Part shown: positions 17,782 through 20,561 of the stretch, in pieces
Layout: each line of letters opens with the position of its first letter
How positions within the stretch are numbered: the first letter of the stretch is position 1
Virus record (IMG/VR): IMGVR_UViG_3300027969_000492
Location: 1 to 20,561 of that record
Strand: one strand, 5' to 3'
Length of the DNA stretch: 20,561 bases
Origin: a virus
Notes under the pieces: model-generated
The model's input: the letters and a program-made list of their open reading frames with translations, nothing else
What the model was told of the DNA's origin: nothing
Databases searched by the model: none
Made by a program: the position numbers and the translations under genes

Positions 17782-18055
17782 TTATTGCTCCCAATATCTC
17801 TTTCCAAACATCCATAGTTTTGTGTGCATTTTTAAGTTGATTGATTTCTCCATCTACTAAGTATACACCACCCCAGACTCCCCATTCAGAGTTTGTTGCA
17901 CCGTGATTAAAGCAATCTTTGATTACAGGGCATTGAAGGCATACATTAGTATCTACTACTTTAGCAAGATTGGGGTCTTCTTCATATTTGTCAAAGAACA
18001 TCTCTACATCCATAGATCTACATTTGCCTTTGACTATCCATTCATCTTCTAGCAT
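17774..18055 (-). CDS. whiB: WhiB-like Fe-S transcription factor
   Basis: The protein has 93 residues. C12, C39, C42 and C48 form the C...CxxCx5C Fe-S site, and GVWGG at 59-63 is the canonical Wbl turn. A MDVEMFF stretch (like the xxxFF of host WhiB proteins) follows C12. Longer C-terminus than the 2308 protein. It overlaps 18042-18254 by 14 bases and precedes the glycan genes, so it may regulate this late minus-strand operon. Both WhiB proteins are probably separate acquisitions or old paralogs. Confidence 0.92.
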   Translation of the reverse strand: MLEDEWIVKGKCRSMDVEMFFDKYEEDPNLAKVVDTNVCLQCPVIKDCFNHGATNSEWGVWGGVYLVDGEINQLKNAHKTMDVWKEILGAISD

Positions 18056-18254
18056 ATTTTTTGGGGACCTTCCAGCCCTGCTCTGTTAGAGCAAATACAT
18101 TCTTGTATCCCCATTTGCCATTATGAAATGCACCCTGCGGTGAGTAGTAAGCATCAGAGGCTGGTTTAAACTCAACAATGTTCCAACCTTCCCAGAATAG
18201 GGACTTATTAGTATCTACGATTTTATTAGCGTAGTTTTCATTTGTAATAAACAT
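18042..18254 (-). CDS. Unknown 70-aa protein
   Basis: First gene of the minus-strand operon. The body is Trp/Lys-rich (LFWEGWNIVEFKPASDAYYS, then GAFHNGKWGYKNVFALTEQG) and the tail is basic (KVPKKYARR), the reverse of the acidic plus-strand set. AGAAAG is the only SD candidate. Not recognised. Confidence 0.7.
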   Translation of the reverse strand: MFITNENYANKIVDTNKSLFWEGWNIVEFKPASDAYYSPQGAFHNGKWGYKNVFALTEQGWKVPKKYARR

Positions 18255-18303
18255 TACTATCTTTCTGTTTAAAGGAAAACCCTTATGGCTTTCTCGTTAA
18301 TAT

Positions 18304-18332
18304 ATTATACCTTTAGACTAATTAAATGTCAA
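18304..18332 (-). promoter_or_regulatory. Perfect consensus sigma-A promoter
   Basis: TTGACA (18332-18327), 17-bp spacer, TATAAT (18309-18304), all positions consensus. Predicted +1 about 18297. It lies between the tail-fibre gene and the glycan operon and has no TGTC element, so it should be strongly expressed by host sigma-A. Confidence 0.85.
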
Positions 18333-18337
18333 GGATT

Positions 18338-20561
18338 TTATACATATGAAGGATACCATTTTGTTGTTGTGGCATCATATGTCATAGTCAGTGTTCTACT
18401 GACTACTGCTGTTGATGCTAAAGCAATGTTTCCTGCGGTTGTAGTTGTAAATATACCTGTAGGGATTAACATTATTTGTCCACCAGTTAATGATATTGGG
18501 GATGGAGCAGTAATTGTTGCAATAGCAGCAGTTCCAGAAATAAATACAATAGGTGTGGTCGGAGCAATAGTAGTTGCGCTTGCAATAGTTGGAGCAACAG
18601 CACCTGTTGCTGTTAAACCTTTTGCAATTATGTTATTATTAATTGTTGTTGTTCCTGTTGCTGCACCAATAGCTATTGCTGTAGCAGCACCAAATGCATT
18701 TACGGTTAAAAGATTAGTATTAAATAATGTAAGTGTACCTGTAGACGTTGATGAAATAGTTGGAGAAGCACCATTTATATTTAATGTTGTTGCTCCAGAA
18801 AAAGTTATGGTGCTATTTCTTATAGTTGTTGTACCTGAACCACTTGCACCCATAGTAACTGAAGCAGCACCAAAAGCATTTACTGTTGTTTGGCTAGAAT
18901 TAAAAATGCTCATAGTTGCTACGTTGCCACTGAAAGTTGCTGCGTTCATTGTTACTGTTGTTGTTGATGCTGATGAACCAATATTAATAGTTGTTGTTGA
19001 TCCAGATGCTCCACCAGTAGCAAAGTTAATTGATTTAGTGCTTCCGCTTGCTGTTGCATTTGCACTATAGTTATGAGTTATTGAACCTGTTGGAGTTCCA
19101 CCAATAGTTAATGTAGTTGCTGCACCACCAATAGATAAACTTGTTGTAACTGTATTAAAAGCTGAAAATGTTGCATCTCCAACAATACTTGTAGTAACTG
19201 TTGGAGTAGTTAAAGCTGGTGATGTTGCTAACACAACATCTCCTGTACCAGTATATGTACTAAAATCAGTAATGCCATATTCCCAATCAGCAGCGGTTGT
19301 TAGTGTTGTTCCAATACAAGTTACCATAGCAGTAGTTCCAGGAATAACAGTAATAATCGCATTTAATCCAGAAGATTGAATTGAAACGTTTCCTGTACTA
19401 TTATTTACAATATGGAATGTCCATCCAGTACCCAATGTACTTGTTACTGGCAATACAACAGTTTGTGTTAATGTTCCAGTAAATTGTTGATAATAAGAAC
19501 TTGTATTTGTCAAGGTTGTTGTTCCACCTGCGGTTGCAGTAGAAGTATAGCCCATCAAACCAGCCATAGTTTTATTTGGATTTGCAAAGATAATTGACCC
19601 AGTAGCATTTCCAAGCGTAAGAGATGTTGTGGCATTTTCTCCAACAACTAAAGCAAGACCTGTTCCAGATAAAATATTACTATTATTAATTTTAAATACT
19701 TTACCTGTTGCAATATTCCAGTTTTCCGATGAAGTCCAGTTAGAGTTTGTGCTATCCCATAAAATAGTTTTATCTGTTGTACCTTTAAGAGTTATACCAC
19801 CGCCGTTGGCAGTAGTGTCATTTGCTGCTTGTCCAAGAATGTTAGTTACCGTTCCTGCGGTAAATGTTAGCGTAGAACTAATTGTAATAGATGTAGCACT
19901 TGCAACAGAAACAACAGTCACTACACCAGATCCAAAATTTCCAGTTCCTGCTGTAGCAGTAATTGTCTGTCCTGGAATTAATCCTGTTGTTGAAGCCATA
20001 TTGGTGATTGTTGCTGTATACGGACCTGATCCAGATACCGCTCCAATAGTTCCAGTCGCACTTATTGTTGCTGCTATTACAGACCCTAATTCAATATTCT
20101 TATCATCAACTACTAACGTATTAGAATTAATTGTAGTAGTTGTTCCATTTAAGGTAAGATCTCCACCAATAATAACATTACCAGTTGTAGTTAATGCATT
20201 AAAGGTCGTTGTTCCTGTAAATGTTGGTGAAGCAGATAAAGCAAGGGTACTACCAGTTCCTGTATATCCAGTTAAAGATACACTATTAATAGTTGGAGTA
20301 GTAATACTTGCTGAAGTGGATAAAAGAACAGTATTTCCAGTTCCTGTTGTATTTGTTAATGATGTACCATTAACCTTAAACACATTATTTGCACCAGCAG
20401 TATCAAAAGTTTTATTTGTGAATGTATCAGATGTGGCTTTACCAACTAATGTATCAGTCGTTGATGGTAAAGGAAGATATAGATAAACATCTGATGATGA
20501 TGGATCTGGTGGAATTAAAAATAATTCATAAGCATTATCTGTTGCACCTTCAAAAACAATA
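18338..20561 (-). CDS. Tail-fibre-like structural protein (partial)
   Basis: The frame stays open to the right edge, so the start lies outside the window; a GTG at 20383 is internal. The visible part has about 740 residues, with very high Thr/Ser/Gly/Ala/Ile content. Repeats of the SPTF-T-G-T-T-T-F type, TTTINIGSSAS, and VNAFGAA (twice) are typical of phage fibre shafts built of short beta repeats. An upstream piece reading DTLVGKATSDTFTNKTFDT is a common fibre segment. C-terminus ends TTTKWYPSYV. It probably binds a host surface receptor. The consensus promoter for the glycan operon lies directly behind it. Confidence 0.88.
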   Translation of the reverse strand, partial: IVFEGATDNAYELFLIPPDPSSSDVYLYLPLPSTTDTLVGKATSDTFTNKTFDTAGANNVFKVNGTSLTNTTGTGNTVLLSTSASITTPTINSVSLTGYTGTGSTLALSASPTFTGTTTFNALTTTGNVIIGGDLTLNGTTTTINSNTLVVDDKNIELGSVIAATISATGTIGAVSGSGPYTATITNMASTTGLIPGQTITATAGTGNFGSGVVTVVSVASATSITISSTLTFTAGTVTNILGQAANDTTANGGGITLKGTTDKTILWDSTNSNWTSSENWNIATGKVFKINNSNILSGTGLALVVGENATTSLTLGNATGSIIFANPNKTMAGLMGYTSTATAGGTTTLTNTSSYYQQFTGTLTQTVVLPVTSTLGTGWTFHIVNNSTGNVSIQSSGLNAIITVIPGTTAMVTCIGTTLTTAADWEYGITDFSTYTGTGDVVLATSPALTTPTVTTSIVGDATFSAFNTVTTSLSIGGAATTLTIGGTPTGSITHNYSANATASGSTKSINFATGGASGSTTTINIGSSASTTTVTMNAATFSGNVATMSIFNSSQTTVNAFGAASVTMGASGSGTTTIRNSTITFSGATTLNINGASPTISSTSTGTLTLFNTNLLTVNAFGAATAIAIGAATGTTTINNNIIAKGLTATGAVAPTIASATTIAPTTPIVFISGTAAIATITAPSPISLTGGQIMLIPTGIFTTTTAGNIALASTAVVSRTLTMTYDATTTKWYPSYV

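Noticed and set aside
18285-19070. Plus-strand open frame of 261 codons (Val/Ala-rich)
   Set aside because: It is the reverse complement of the repetitive fibre gene; the low-complexity Val/Ala/Pro content is what the opposite strand of Thr/Ala/Gly repeats gives.
19629-20486. Plus-strand open frame of 285 codons
   Set aside because: Another shadow of the minus-strand fibre gene, which stays open from the right edge to 18338.

Overview
The window looks like part of the genome of a low-GC phage of an actinobacterium (possibly one of the AT-rich aquatic lineages; the exact host is inference). The evidence is two WhiB-type Fe-S regulators (a family confined to Actinobacteria and their phages), repeated promoters matching the actinobacterial RecA-independent DNA-damage motif recognised by PafBC, leaderless genes, a long Thr/Ser/Gly-rich tail-fibre-like protein, two phage-type tRNA genes and dozens of tightly packed tiny genes.

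Plus strand, about 1-12380: more than forty short genes, mostly encoding acidic proteins of unknown function, arranged as small operons joined by ATG/stop overlaps. Recognisable members are a WhiB protein (2308-2514), a DUF932-like protein (6444-7436), a YubB/DUF1281-like protein (7585-8373), several Cys-pair mini-proteins, and tRNA-Glu(UUC) plus tRNA-Asp(GUC) (3682-3834). Many operons are separated by the same kind of intergenic module, in a fixed order: a hairpin that often straddles the stop codon, a CCCTTCGGGG hairpin, a GGGGTCGACCCC or GGGGGCGACCCCC palindrome, a conserved TTACGA...AAAAATTCACCGAAAA box, then a promoter of the form (TTGAAA)-TGTCRKAC-N8-TAnnnT. The predicted +1 lies seven bases after the -10. 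It is either the A of the ATG (leaderless) or the first base of an AUCAACC...AAAGGA leader.

About 12380-12850 has no convincing gene. It is AT-rich, holds divergent copies of the intergenic box, a nested inverted repeat, iteron-like repeats and three helically phased DnaA-box-like sites, so it is a candidate replication origin. Downstream (12851-14164) a leaderless promoter opens an operon of small proteins. It ends in a proteasome/HslV-like Ntn-hydrolase whose Thr, Asp and Lys catalytic residues are at the expected spacing.

Minus strand, 20561 to 14187, is convergent with the plus-strand genes. It begins with a tail-fibre-like protein that runs off the right edge. A perfect consensus promoter (TTGACA-N17-TATAAT) then drives an operon containing a second WhiB protein, two small unknowns, a SAM methyltransferase, a GT-A-like protein, an SDR sugar epimerase/dehydratase and a family 2 glycosyltransferase. 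After a terminator comes a thermonuclease (SNase) gene. This operon probably makes or modifies a glycan, perhaps on the host surface or the virion; that role is inferred.

The least explained feature is the repeated intergenic module as a whole. It looks like a distributed regulon, and possibly a gene-shuffling architecture, built on a DNA-damage-type promoter.
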